Shown here: positions 52,066 to 59,938 of the stretch, one piece after another
Position numbering within the stretch: the first letter of the stretch is position 1
How the letters are laid out: each line of letters begins with the position of its first letter
From: Promicromonospora sp. AC04
GTDB lineage: Bacteria; Actinomycetota; Actinomycetes; Actinomycetales; Cellulomonadaceae
Assembly: GCF_003058225.1 (NCBI RefSeq)
Contig: NZ_QBUG01000004.1
Location: forward strand, 62,001 to 126,000
Reading direction: 5' to 3'
Length of the DNA: 64,000 nucleotides
Made by a program: the position numbers and the translations under genes
Notes under the pieces: model-generated
The model's database searches: none
Told to the model about the DNA's origin: nothing
The model's input: only the letters and a program-made list of their open reading frames with translations

Positions 52066-52260
52066 TCGGCACCGGAGCGGACAAGGCGAGCCTGGATCGC
52101 CTCAACGAAGGGTCTCCGACGAAGCGGGGGCCACCGGGGCCGCGATCCGGGGAAGTCGTCTCCTAGGCTACGAAGAAACCCCGCTCGACCGGAGCGTTTG
52201 CCCTGGTCAAGCGGGGTTTCCGTCTGTGGAGCTAGGGGGATTCGAACCCCCGACCTTCTC
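52066..52260. repeat. Left copy of an att-like imperfect direct repeat
   Basis: It shares with 55543-55725 a segment starting CCTCGGCAnCGGnGC, then CTGGATCGCCTCAACGA, a hairpin with GGAGCGTTTGCCCTG in its loop, and an identical last 34 bp that is the 3' end of a tRNA gene. The copies are about 3.5 kb apart in the same orientation. Confidence 0.7.
52175..52220. terminator. Intrinsic-terminator-like hairpin in the left repeat
   Basis: GAAACCCCGCTcGACC pairs with GGTCaAGCGGGGTTTC across a 14-nt loop; both strands have an A/T flank (GAAA/TTTC). It lies just after the 3' end of the tRNA fragment and downstream of the plus-strand membrane-protein gene. Confidence 0.75.
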
Positions 52261-52271
52261 ATTGCGAACGA
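52227..52271 (-). pseudogene. 3' half of a tRNA-Ala(CGC)-like gene
   Basis: The minus strand reads an anticodon loop TTCGCAA and 3' stem, variable loop AGGTC, a complete T arm (GGGGG-TTCGAAT-CCCCC) and an acceptor strand TAGCTCCA. The 5' half (an expected GGAGCTA acceptor strand and D arm) is absent and the 5' anticodon stem does not pair. This is the remnant or att-site end of a tRNA, not a working gene. Confidence 0.65.
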
Positions 52272-52396
52272 TGGGGGTCCGGATCCACTGGCATTTCAGG
52301 CCCGATTCTCCGAGTGCACGGGGTGCATCGGATGCGGGTGGATCCGCTCCCGGGGGACACCTGGGGGGCACGCCAACAGGGCTGGGCGGAGCACCG

Positions 52397-53029
52397 CTAT
52401 GTGTCGTCAAGTGAGGCAGAAGCTTGTACGACCGCTTCGCCCAGTTCAGTTGCCCAATAGAAGGGGTCCCCGAAGGCACCGTTGCGGCTCCCAATCAGGC
52501 CAGTGCCCAACAGGTCTGACAGACACCAAGCCGCACGGTCCTCTGTGAGCCCCAAGGCGTCCGCGACGTGCTTGGCGATCCAGCCGCTCTTGCCCCTGGC
52601 ACCCCGCATCGGATGAGTACAAACGTAACGCAGAACGCGGAAATGACGGGGCGTGAGGGTACTCATCGCCATGAGCGCCTGGTCTGCGTCGTGTACCGAA
52701 TCGGACTCGCCTGAGGCTGACGCACGCGCTGCCTCCCCGAGCACCGCACCCATTGCTCGTAGCGTCTCGTCGTGTCCGTTCATCCCTGCCGCCCAGAGCA
52801 CGCGCATGTATAACGGCATGAGGGCTGGATCCTGCTCCAGCAACTCTTCGAGATCTTCGCGGGAGCGGCCCGAAATCGATTCCGCCGCCTTGAGCGCCCG
52901 AGAGGTCAACCGCTGCCACTCCTCGCGCAGCCCGGAGGAGATCCAGCCCGCTATAGGACCGGCCCCAGGCAAGAGCGTGCCTGCAACCTCGCTCGCCGCA
53001 TCGTCGACCGGATGACTGACCTTGCCCAT
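52397..53029 (-). CDS. Hypothetical protein with C-terminal winged-helix-like region
   Basis: 210 residues. A short hydrophobic patch (LLPGAGPIAGWISSG) is followed by helices (EEWQRLTSRALKAAESISG) and, from about residue 125, a segment that looks like a winged helix (TPRHFRVLRYVCTHP, KHVADALGLTEDRAAWCLSD and LLGTGLIGSRNG). No family recognised. It is the last gene of a minus-strand group lying between the two att-like repeats. Confidence 0.65.
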   Translation of the reverse strand: MGKVSHPVDDAASEVAGTLLPGAGPIAGWISSGLREEWQRLTSRALKAAESISGRSREDLEELLEQDPALMPLYMRVLWAAGMNGHDETLRAMGAVLGEAARASASGESDSVHDADQALMAMSTLTPRHFRVLRYVCTHPMRGARGKSGWIAKHVADALGLTEDRAAWCLSDLLGTGLIGSRNGAFGDPFYWATELGEAVVQASASLDDT

Positions 53030-53122
53030 TCAGGAACGATAGCGCCCCGCTTCGTCGCACGGCATCGAACTCCTGCGGCGGCAGCGTGCCCTTCAACTCA
53101 TACCGCGTCGAGGCTGAACGCG

Positions 53123-53902
53123 TCATGTGATGTCAGACAACGCTTGCGCCAGTGGGCCGTCGCCCATATCCGGCGTCCAGCGGACAACCTTTGTCCGCAC
53201 TCTCTCATCAACTTCTGGCGCACGCTCGCGCCGGTTTGTGAAGATAATCGGCCTGTTTGACACATACAGGACTGTCTGCCAATCCGCCAATCCAACAAGT
53301 CGTCGAGCCGAATCGACCACAATAGCTCGGCTCTGCGTGAACTTTATCTGCACAGCGATTTTGCCGTTGACGACGGCGTCGAAGCCGGAATCAATCAGTC
53401 CATCTTGAGCATCCATGGACTGTGCGACGCGGCGGAGCGCGGCTAGGACAGCACGCTCGTATCGGTGCGCGGAAGTGATCGCGAGAACCTCTTGCGGAAC
53501 ATTCGATGAGTCCTGGGCAGCTTCCTCCAGGATTTCCGTCGCGACGTCCGCAGCACTACCTGAAGCCTCGAACTGCGCATCCCCGCTCTTCACTCTTCGC
53601 ATCGCAGCACGTTTCACCGCGTTGCTGAATTCCGCTTCGTTTTCCCCTAGCTTCAAGCGGCGGAGCGCCTGGCCACTAAGCGCCAAGTAAGCAAAGACCC
53701 CGCCGACAAGCACCAGAGCGACGCTTCCGGCCTCGCTGGAATTCACATAGACCGCAACCCCGCCGGCAACTAACCCTGCCGCAGCGACGACACCCGCGAC
53801 GATCCGTGAGAAGCGGCCAAGTCCCTCTGTCTGCGAAGATTCGCCGTCTGGAGCGCTTCCTTCGCCCCCTTCTTCCTGGTCGTCATGAACCGGCCGACTC
53901 AT
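53123..53902 (-). CDS. Membrane-anchored protein with PD-(D/E)XK-nuclease-like motif
   Basis: 259 residues from ATG 53902, which overlaps the NUDIX stop (ATGA); the longer frame is antisense to the NUDIX gene. Two membrane helices (residues about 35-80: IVAGVVAAAGLVAGGVAVYV and GSVALVLVGGVFAYLALSG) precede a helical region (ENEAEFSNAVKRAAMRR). A C-terminal domain carries YERAVLAALRRVAQ and DSGFDAVVNGKIAVQIKFTQ. The D-x(n)-QxK arrangement (aspartate, then VQIKF) is typical of restriction-endonuclease-like cores. The nuclease assignment is inference; the membrane anchor is unusual for that fold. Confidence 0.7.
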   Translation of the reverse strand: MSRPVHDDQEEGGEGSAPDGESSQTEGLGRFSRIVAGVVAAAGLVAGGVAVYVNSSEAGSVALVLVGGVFAYLALSGQALRRLKLGENEAEFSNAVKRAAMRRVKSGDAQFEASGSAADVATEILEEAAQDSSNVPQEVLAITSAHRYERAVLAALRRVAQSMDAQDGLIDSGFDAVVNGKIAVQIKFTQSRAIVVDSARRLVGLADWQTVLYVSNRPIIFTNRRERAPEVDERVRTKVVRWTPDMGDGPLAQALSDIT

Positions 53903-54309
53903 CCGAGCACTGCCCCGAGATAGTCCTCGACCATGGGCGCGAAGCCGTAGGGCGCGTAGTCGCTGAATTGGTCCGGCGTCGCCCACGCGAGGTCCGAAAG
54001 TTCTTCGGAGTCGGCCACGTACGCCATGCCGCTCTTGACCTCGCAAGCCACATAGCCCATGAGCCGCCTGGTCTTCGGGTGGACCCGCTCGCCGAGCATC
54101 TTCATTGCCTCGACCGTGAGCCCTGCCTCTTCAGCGGTCTCACGCACAGCGGCCTCTTCGAACGTCTCGCCAGCCTCGACCGCACCTGCGGGGAACTGCC
54201 ACGACAGCGCGCGCTCAGATGCGCGGCGCTGGACCAGGAGGAGCTTCCCGTCCTGCACGATGATCGCTGCCGCGATGGCGGGCTTCTCTTCCGTCACTGC
54301 CTCAGACAT
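53899..54309 (-). CDS. NUDIX hydrolase
   Basis: 136 residues. The NUDIX box is intact: G-x5-E-x7-RE-x2-EE-x-G is met by the stretch from GAVEAGE through RETAEEAG at about residues 43-65. NUDIX enzymes cleave nucleoside diphosphates linked to other groups (oxidised nucleotides, NAD-type or ADP-ribose compounds). It overlaps the start of the nuclease-like gene, so they form one unit. In a possible defence island a role in nucleotide signalling is conceivable but unproved. Confidence 0.9.
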   Translation of the reverse strand: MSEAVTEEKPAIAAAIIVQDGKLLLVQRRASERALSWQFPAGAVEAGETFEEAAVRETAEEAGLTVEAMKMLGERVHPKTRRLMGYVACEVKSGMAYVADSEELSDLAWATPDQFSDYAPYGFAPMVEDYLGAVLG

Positions 54310-54389
54310 CCGTACCTCCCAGCACTTCGAGAATGGGGGCGAGTAATGGCGCTCTGGCCAGCGAGCATGCCTGCTGGCCAGGCAGGGTT

Positions 54390-55421
54390 TCAGGCGAGGT
54401 CGGTACGTGGGATCGGCCCAAGGGCAGTGAAAGTCTCAGACGGCCGCGAGCCCTCATACAGGGTGGCGGTAACGTTCTCCGCCGTCGTTTCCAACAGGGA
54501 CGGCTGCGCGAAGGTGCTGACGGCGTCTAGAACTTCACCAATCTTAAAGTTGCGACGCTCCACGTAGATCCGCGCAACCTCCCGATGAGCTGGTTCGGGA
54601 AGTAGCGCATCGCTGGGCATCTTGAAGTCGCTTGCGACCAGCGCCTGGACAATTCGCATTCCTGTGTAGAAGACCTGCATAAAGCTGAAGTCGTGTGGAA
54701 CGGGGCAGACCACGAGGTTCCGCGACTCGTCAAGACGCACCGCGTCCGACTTCCCCGAGGATGTCGGCACGATCCCGATCCGCAAACCCTCGGCCCCGTC
54801 GAGCTGTAAGCGGTTGATCTTCACTGACGCACCAACCCAGCGGTCAGGCTCGGCTGACCCGAGGAAGAGGTCTGCCTTCCAGAGACCCCGGATGCTGCGA
54901 GGAAGTTGGACCCGGCTGGTTGGCCGGTGGAACGCCGCAGCAAGCTGGTTGAGGTAACCCTGCAACTTGACCGGCTGGCCGCGTTTGCCCGAGAGTGCGC
55001 GGGACTCCGGGGTAATGAGTTCGCGCTTCGTCTCGACGAGCTGCTTTGCGCCCGTTTTCTCGATCGCGAACAAGATTGACGCAGGGTCGCCCTGAGTAAT
55101 CTTCACCTTCTTCAAGGCAGTCGCAACCCGGTCGGTGATGACTTCCTCCTGTCGCATCACTGCGTCGTGAATCGCGTACTCGAACGCTACGCCGAGGTCG
55201 CCGTCACTGGCCTTCCTCACTCGGCCGAGGTCGGCGAGCCGCATGTTCTCCCGGCCGCCGTGGGGCTCAAGGTACTCCTCTCCGATGGAGTGAAGCAGGC
55301 CGACGATGATTGGCCGCGTGACAGCGACAAGGCCACTCACTTCATCAGCCACGGGATTGAGTTGACGCTCTTCACGGATCTCCACACGCCGATGATCACG
55401 CCGCGCTGGACGAAGCACCAT
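54390..55421 (-). CDS. Hypothetical protein with a nuclease-like motif
   Basis: 343 residues if started at 55421; the first 30-40 residues may be spurious, and GTG near 55352 is an alternative. Central part: LKKVKITQGDPASILFAIEK, GAKQLVETKRELITPESRAL, then GLWKADLFLGSAEPDRWVGA followed by SVKINRLQLDGAEG. The segment D-x(n)-W-x-G-x-S-V-K resembles the active centre of restriction-like nucleases. Further on come GLRIGIVPTSSG and VVCPVPHDFSFMQVFYTGMR. I do not recognise a family. It starts the minus-strand group inside the att-like repeats. Confidence 0.65.
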   Translation of the reverse strand: MVLRPARRDHRRVEIREERQLNPVADEVSGLVAVTRPIIVGLLHSIGEEYLEPHGGRENMRLADLGRVRKASDGDLGVAFEYAIHDAVMRQEEVITDRVATALKKVKITQGDPASILFAIEKTGAKQLVETKRELITPESRALSGKRGQPVKLQGYLNQLAAAFHRPTSRVQLPRSIRGLWKADLFLGSAEPDRWVGASVKINRLQLDGAEGLRIGIVPTSSGKSDAVRLDESRNLVVCPVPHDFSFMQVFYTGMRIVQALVASDFKMPSDALLPEPAHREVARIYVERRNFKIGEVLDAVSTFAQPSLLETTAENVTATLYEGSRPSETFTALGPIPRTDLA

Positions 55422-55639
55422 CTCTCAGCGCACCAAATAGGGCGTGTTGCGCAAACTCGCCGTTGAGGGCGGAAAATGCGAGAGCTGTGGACCCCCCCGG
55501 AACCGTGCGGGCATGGTGTGACCACGTCGATCGGACGACCTCGGCATCGGGGCCTACAAGACCGGTCTGGATCGCCTCAACGACGGCCCGGGGGCACCAG
55601 GGGGGCACGACCCGCCGGGAACGGCGCCCAACCAACGAA

Positions 55640-55685
55640 GAAACCCCGTCTGACCGGAGCGTTTGCCCTGATCAGACGGGGTTTC
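55640..55685. terminator. Intrinsic-terminator-like hairpin in the right repeat
   Basis: GAAACCCCGTCTGA pairs with TCAGACGGGGTTTC. Compared with the left copy both arms have changed together (GCTcGACC/GGTCaAGC against GTCTGA/TCAGAC), so pairing is preserved: evidence of selection for the structure. Confidence 0.75.
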
Positions 55686-55691
55686 CATGTG

Positions 55692-55725
55692 TGGAGCTAG
55701 GGGGATTCGAACCCCCGACCTTCTC
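55692..55725 (-). pseudogene. 3' end of a tRNA gene (T arm and acceptor)
   Basis: It holds only the variable loop, T arm and acceptor end TAGCTCCA. It is identical to the 52227-52260 part of the left copy but lacks the anticodon loop. Likely an integration scar or att half-site. Confidence 0.65.
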
Positions 55726-56186
55726 GAAAGGGTTCATCCCGCTCCGCCGAGCAGAAAGGCTTTGGTTGCGATCCTTCGCTCGCCTGCGCGGACGGGGTCA
55801 GATCGGCGGAATCTCAACGATTCCAGCGGGTTGAGTCTAGCGCAGACCAGGTGGTCATGGGCGGTCGTTGGCGGTCGGCAGCGGTGGCCGAACCCGAGGC
55901 GAAACCGAGGCAGGAACGGGGAAAGCGCGGCAGAAGCGAGGCAGCGCCGTCGGCATTCCCACGCCCGAGAGCGGTCCACCGGCTGATGGATCGCTCTCCT
56001 GGTCTACCGCGCGAACTGGTGAGCCAGCCGGCGGGCTTCGATGTGGGACTCGGCAACGGATGCGGTGTGGAGATCGATGAGCTCGGCCATCGCGGGAACC
56101 ACCGGCGCGAGCACCAGCTGCGGCTTGACCCCGTGGATCTGCAGGCCGAGGGTCTTGGACCCATGGAGCACGCGGTCCTTAGAACG
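55726..56186. other. Region without a recognisable gene
   Basis: Open frames on both strands are short and show no protein-like pattern. It lies between the right att-like repeat and a transposase remnant. Confidence 0.5.
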
Positions 56187-56283
56187 GTCTGGAACCTCGC
56201 CCGCACGGGCAACGCCTACCACAACCTCGGCGCGGGCTACTACGCCCGCCTCTGCCCCGACCGCACCACAGCGATCTTCGTCT
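56187..56283 (+). pseudogene. Possible IS110-type transposase tail remnant
   Basis: The frame reads VWNLARTGNAYHNLGAGYYA, then RLCPDRTTAIFV. The YxxLGxxYxxRxxPxR pattern resembles the C terminus of IS110-family transposases. About 32 codons only, with no ends found; the call is tentative. Confidence 0.4.
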
Positions 56284-56717
56284 CAGAGGACAACCAGCTC
56301 GTCGCCCAGCAGCCGCTCCAGCAGCGGAGCGAGCGAGGCACGCTGCTCGTCGTCCAGTCGGGTCAGCATCATGCTCCCCGCGGACACCGCAGCGGCGATC
56401 TTGTCGCGCAGCTCGCGACCTTCGTTCGTCAGGGCGAGTAGCTTGACCCGCCGATCCGTGCCGGGCACCCGCCCGGCCAGCCCTCGCTCTTCGAGCTGAT
56501 CGGCCAGCGACGTGATGTAGGAACGGTCGCACTCCAGCCGTTCTGCCAGCTCACTCATCGGTGCCGGCTCGTCCAGCATCGCCAACGCCCGAGCGAGATG
56601 CATCGGTAGCCCAAGCGGCGCCACAGTGGAGGCGAAGTCCGCCTTCGCCCGCTCCGCCAAGGTCACCAGCATCTGCGACAGCCGCCACGCCTCCACCAGA
56701 CGCGCCTCATGACTCAC
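56283..56717 (-). CDS. MarR-family transcriptional regulator
   Basis: About 144 residues from GTG 56717 (GTG 56741 adds 8). The winged helix is clear: EPAPMSELAERLECDRSYIT, SLADQLEERGLAGRVPG and the wing DRRVKLLALTNEGRELRDKI. MarR proteins often respond to phenolic or oxidative compounds. An 11-codon leader frame with a strong Shine-Dalgarno sequence ends exactly at GTG 56717 (TAGTG), which suggests coupled translation. It lies divergent to a decayed cupin-type regulator gene. Confidence 0.85.
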   Translation of the reverse strand: MSHEARLVEAWRLSQMLVTLAERAKADFASTVAPLGLPMHLARALAMLDEPAPMSELAERLECDRSYITSLADQLEERGLAGRVPGTDRRVKLLALTNEGRELRDKIAAAVSAGSMMLTRLDDEQRASLAPLLERLLGDELVVL

Positions 56718-56752
56718 TAGGGCAGCTGCAGCGTGATCCACGCCGCCAGCAT
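56717..56752 (-). promoter_or_regulatory. Possible coupled leader ORF before the MarR gene
   Basis: AGGAGGG stands 2 nt before ATG 56752. The frame encodes MLAAWITLQLP and stops with TAG sharing its last base with the MarR GTG. It may set MarR translation. Confidence 0.35.
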
Positions 56753-56821
56753 AACCCTCCTACGTCAATAGTTCAGTCAGTCAAAGATTGCCCGGGCCGC
56801 TGTGGCGTATCACGCCCATCG

Positions 56822-57103
56822 TTGCTGCCCGAGGAGGAGTTTCAGACTGTCCGCGAGGGCTTCGGCACCGATCTCAGCACCGGCACCAAGCTCATCTACA
56901 TGCTCGAGGGCGCGATGGACTACGGCCACAGCCGGTCCGTCTATGGCCTCACTCCCGGCGACAAGCTGCAGTTCGACGGCGAAGGCGCGCACGGGCCCGT
57001 CGCGCTGGTCGAGCTGCCGATCCGGTTCCTGTCTCTCATCGCGTTCCCGGACGCGATACCCGTCCAGACGCCCATCGCGGCAGCGGGTCGCCGGTTCATG
57101 TGA
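56822..57103 (+). pseudogene. C-terminal cupin fragment of an XRE-cupin-type regulator
   Basis: The frame reads LLPEEEFQTVREGFGTDLST, IYMLEGAMDYGHSRSVYGLT and PGDKLQFDGEGAHGPV. This is the shape of the cupin sensor domain found at the end of HTH-cupin regulators. No HTH part precedes it in any frame and no start with a ribosome site is visible, so this is a truncated gene. Confidence 0.6.
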
Positions 57104-57147
57104 CCCCATGGATGTAGCACTTTGGTTTGCAACAGCTCCCGAGCCAG

Positions 57148-57510
57148 CTATTCCGGGCCGTCGAACCGGGCCTGGGCCGAGCGCACTTCTTGCATGTGTC
57201 GTGCGGACCAGTCGGTGAGGTAGCGGAAGGCGGGTTGAAGGGTCGCGGCGAGCGCGGTGGCCTCGTACTCGACGCGGGGCGGCACCTCTGCGTGATACGT
57301 GCGGGTGACGAGGCCATCGCGTTCAAGCTTGCGCAGGCGTTCGGTCAGCACCTTGGGCGTCACTCCGGGCAGCAGTCCGCGCAGCTCGGTGAACCGGAGT
57401 CGGCCATGCTCGCTGAGCACCCACAGGATGTGGGAGGTCCAGCGTGCAAAGACGATCTCCACGACCGGCGCGAACGGGCAGGGGTCCTCAACGAACTTTG
57501 CCTCAGCCAA
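57148..57510 (-). CDS. HxlR-family transcriptional regulator
   Basis: About 120 residues from TTG 57510, which has AAGGAGG 5 nt upstream; the ATG at 57543 lies inside the operator palindrome. HxlR winged helix: FARWTSHILWVLSEHGRLRF, TELRGLLPGVTPKVLTERLR and LERDGLVTRTYHAEVPPRVE. An N-terminal Cys in the segment EDPCPFAPV matches the redox-sensing cysteine of quinone/aldehyde-responsive members. It is divergent from the SnoaL-like gene and lies beside a row of oxidoreductase genes, which it probably represses. Confidence 0.9.
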   Translation of the reverse strand: MAEAKFVEDPCPFAPVVEIVFARWTSHILWVLSEHGRLRFTELRGLLPGVTPKVLTERLRKLERDGLVTRTYHAEVPPRVEYEATALAATLQPAFRYLTDWSARHMQEVRSAQARFDGPE

Positions 57511-57527
57511 TGGTACCTCCTTGGTAA

Positions 57528-57548
57528 CTAGTATCTTCAGCATACTAG
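57528..57548. promoter_or_regulatory. HxlR-type operator
   Basis: CTAGTAT-N7-ATACTAG is a perfect 7-bp inverted repeat in the divergent gap before the HxlR and SnoaL-like genes. Confidence 0.7.
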
Positions 57549-57600
57549 CGTGTGTGGGCGTCGGGAAAAACCGACGGAAGTGCTACCGAAAGGACAGCTC

Positions 57601-58059
57601 ATGACGACGCCGGACAACGACCGTGTCGCCCACAACCTCCAGCTGATGAAGGAGGCGGACGACGCCTTCAACGCGCGCGACTACGCCGGCTTCCTCGACC
57701 ACCTGCACACTCAGGACGTGGTCGTCTACCAGCCCAATCTGGCGCAGCCGACGCACGCACTGGAGGACCACCGCGCCGAGGTCGAGTGGCTCGTGCGCGC
57801 CTTCCCCGACCTGCACGTGCACAACGACCTCTACGAGCTCCAGTTCGGCCAGGGCGACTGGACCCTGGCGCTGGGCCGGATGACCGGAACCTTCACCGGC
57901 GAGATGACCGCCCCCGACGGAACCGTCGTCCCTCCGACCGGCAAGGGCTTCGACATCCAGTTCACCACCATCGCCCGTTGGCGTGACGGCAAGATCGCCG
58001 AGGAGCGCATCCTGTGGGATCAGTCCGCGATCAGCCAGCAGACAGGGCTGGCGGACTGA
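57601..58059 (+). CDS. SnoaL-like / ester-cyclase-family protein
   Basis: 152 residues from ATG 57601 (AAAGGA upstream). The NTF2-like fold is suggested by MKEADDAFNARDYAGFLDHL, then the EVEWLVRAFPDLHVHNDLY strand and FDIQFTTIARWRDGKIAEER and ILWDQ. SnoaL-like proteins bind or cyclise small hydrophobic molecules. First gene of the plus-strand group divergent from HxlR. Confidence 0.85.
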   Translation: MTTPDNDRVAHNLQLMKEADDAFNARDYAGFLDHLHTQDVVVYQPNLAQPTHALEDHRAEVEWLVRAFPDLHVHNDLYELQFGQGDWTLALGRMTGTFTGEMTAPDGTVVPPTGKGFDIQFTTIARWRDGKIAEERILWDQSAISQQTGLAD

Positions 58060-58199
58060 CACGCAACGCGGGGCCGGACTGGGTGACTGCATGTCGAAAG
58101 CCGGCCCCGCCCGCGTACTCATCGCCGCTGTCTACAGCCCTGGCGCGCCCCGGGACGGGGCCGGGGCGACTCAGGAACCACAAGACGAAAGGCATTGTC

Positions 58200-59237
58200 A
58201 TGGAACTCGGCGTCTATTCCTTCGGGGACCTCGGTCACGACCGGACATCGAAAGCAGCGGGGCGGCGCTTGGACGCGCTCATTCGTCAGGCTCAGGCCGC
58301 CGACGAAGCGGGGCTTGACATGTTCGCGCTCGGCGAGCATCACAGGCCTGACTTCGCGGTCTCGGCTCCGGAGGTGGTTCTCGCGGCGATCGCGGCGACG
58401 ACCCGGCGTATCCGGCTCACGACATCGGTCATCGTCCTCTCGACGGTCGATCCGGTGCGGCTGATGGAGCAGTTCGGCACTCTCGACCAGATCTCGCACG
58501 GCCGGACGGAGATCACCGTCGGTCGTGGGGCATTCCCGGAGTCGTACTCGCTGTTCGGGTACGACATACGGGACTACGAGGCCTTGTTCGACGAGAACGT
58601 TCGGCTCCTCATCCAGCTACGCGACGACCCGGCGAAGCCGTGGCAGGGCCGGTTCCGATCTGCCTTGCGCGACGTCCACACAGGGCCCCGGCCGGCGCAG
58701 CAGAAACTGCCGATCTGGATCGGGGTGGGTGGCACCCCGCAGAGCGCCGTCCGCGCCGGGATGCTCGGGCAGCCGATGTTCTTGTCGCTGTTCGCCGGGC
58801 CGCGCAGCGGTGTGCGCCTGGTGGAGCTGTATCGGCGTGCGGGCACGCAGGCCGGGCACGACCCCGCCTCACTGCGGCTGGCCACCGGCGGGCACATGTA
58901 TGTCGGGCGAACGTCGCAGGGCGCCCGGGAAGAGTTCTACCCGCACTACTCGCACTACCTCTCCCTGCACCCGAGCTTCGCCGGCGGCATGCCGCGCCAC
59001 GTGTACGACCAGTGGATCGCCAACGGCCTCCTCGTGGGGAGCCCGCAGCAGATCATCGACGGAATCATGACCCACCGGGAGCTGCTCGGCGTCGACCGGT
59101 TCGTCGGCCAGTTCGACCCCGGCATGCCCGAGAGCCTCGCCGACGGCAGCCTCGAGCTCTACCTCACCGAGGTCCTCCCCGTCATCAAGGCCGAGACCCG
59201 CACGTCCGAGCCCGCCGCGACGGAGGTGGCGTCATGA
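58200..59237 (+). CDS. LLM-class flavin-dependent oxidoreductase (luciferase-like)
   Basis: 345 residues from ATG 58200 (AAAGG upstream). The luciferase-like TIM barrel shows ADEAGLDMFALGEHHRPDFA, IRLTTSVIVLSTVDPVRLME, ISHGRTEITVGRGAFPESYS and PIWIGVGGTPQSAVRAG. The HH after GE is typical of the reduced-FMN subfamily. It acts on small organic compounds; the substrate is unknown. Its stop overlaps the next start (ATGA). Confidence 0.9.
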   Translation: MELGVYSFGDLGHDRTSKAAGRRLDALIRQAQAADEAGLDMFALGEHHRPDFAVSAPEVVLAAIAATTRRIRLTTSVIVLSTVDPVRLMEQFGTLDQISHGRTEITVGRGAFPESYSLFGYDIRDYEALFDENVRLLIQLRDDPAKPWQGRFRSALRDVHTGPRPAQQKLPIWIGVGGTPQSAVRAGMLGQPMFLSLFAGPRSGVRLVELYRRAGTQAGHDPASLRLATGGHMYVGRTSQGAREEFYPHYSHYLSLHPSFAGGMPRHVYDQWIANGLLVGSPQQIIDGIMTHRELLGVDRFVGQFDPGMPESLADGSLELYLTEVLPVIKAETRTSEPAATEVAS

Positions 59238-59890
59238 AAATCGGCATCATCGGTGCCGGCAAGCTCGGTACCACGCTCGCCCGACGCGCCGTCAACGCCG
59301 GTCACGACGTCGTGATCGCCGGGCGCCCCGGAGCCGCACAGACCGCCCTGGTCGTGGAGGTCATGATCCCCGGCGCGACCGCACTGCCTGTCACCGACTG
59401 GGAGGATCTAGACGTCGCGATCCTCGCGGTGCCGTTCTCCATAGCTCTCACCATCCCCATGCCACTTCAACCGGGCACCGTAGTGATCGACCCGACGAAC
59501 CATTGGGCGCCGGTGGACGGCGATCTGAGCGATGTCGCCCACCGGAGCACGAGCGAGGCCCTCGCCGCCCGTCACCCGCAGCTGCAGTGGGTGAAGTCCC
59601 TCAACCAGCTTGGTTACCACGACCTCGAAGACGAGACCATCGGGATCGCGGAGCGGCCGGCGATGGGCATCGCATCCGACTCGGCTGAGGCAGCGCACAC
59701 GGCATCGGTGCTCATTGCATCCCTCGGGCTCGACCCCGTGGTGATCGGCCCGCTCAGCACCGGCACCCTCCTGGAGCCGGGTGGCCCCGCCTTCGGAACC
59801 ACGCTCAGCAACGCCGAGCTCAGTACGCTCCTCCACCCGGCCGAACAGGCGGAGCGGTCGCGGGGCGACGTTGCGGAACATGTCGGTTGA
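59234..59890 (+). CDS. NAD(P)-binding F420-reductase-like protein
   Basis: 218 residues. A Rossmann fold opens with MKIGIIGAGKLGTTLARRAV and VVIAGRP, typical of the NADPH:F420 oxidoreductase/pyrroline-reductase-like group. DVAILAVPFSIAL and GTVVIDPTNHWAP follow. The nearby Ddn and LLM genes are families that often use F420 or FMN, so it may supply reduced cofactor. Translation is coupled to the preceding LLM gene. Confidence 0.85.
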   Translation: MKIGIIGAGKLGTTLARRAVNAGHDVVIAGRPGAAQTALVVEVMIPGATALPVTDWEDLDVAILAVPFSIALTIPMPLQPGTVVIDPTNHWAPVDGDLSDVAHRSTSEALAARHPQLQWVKSLNQLGYHDLEDETIGIAERPAMGIASDSAEAAHTASVLIASLGLDPVVIGPLSTGTLLEPGGPAFGTTLSNAELSTLLHPAEQAERSRGDVAEHVG

Positions 59891-59938
59891 GAGCGCATTC
59901 CGCGACGCCGCCTGAATACTGCCGCACGTTCGACGCGG

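Larger units (their letters stand above)
55543..55725. repeat. Right copy of the att-like imperfect direct repeat
   Basis: Counterpart of 52066-52260, ending in the same 34 bp. After that the sequences part: the left copy continues into an anticodon loop, the right copy does not. Confidence 0.7.

Noticed and set aside
52053-52262. Small minus-strand frame reading GVRIPLAP
   Set aside because: Well-known translation artefact of a tRNA 3' end; overlaps the tRNA fragment.
52227-52271. Functional tRNA-Ala
   Set aside because: Only the 3' half is present; no 5' acceptor strand GGAGCTA or D arm in either copy.
53903-54046. 48-residue N-terminal extension of the nuclease-like protein
   Set aside because: It runs antisense-like across the NUDIX 3' end; the ATGA overlap at 53902 gives a better start.
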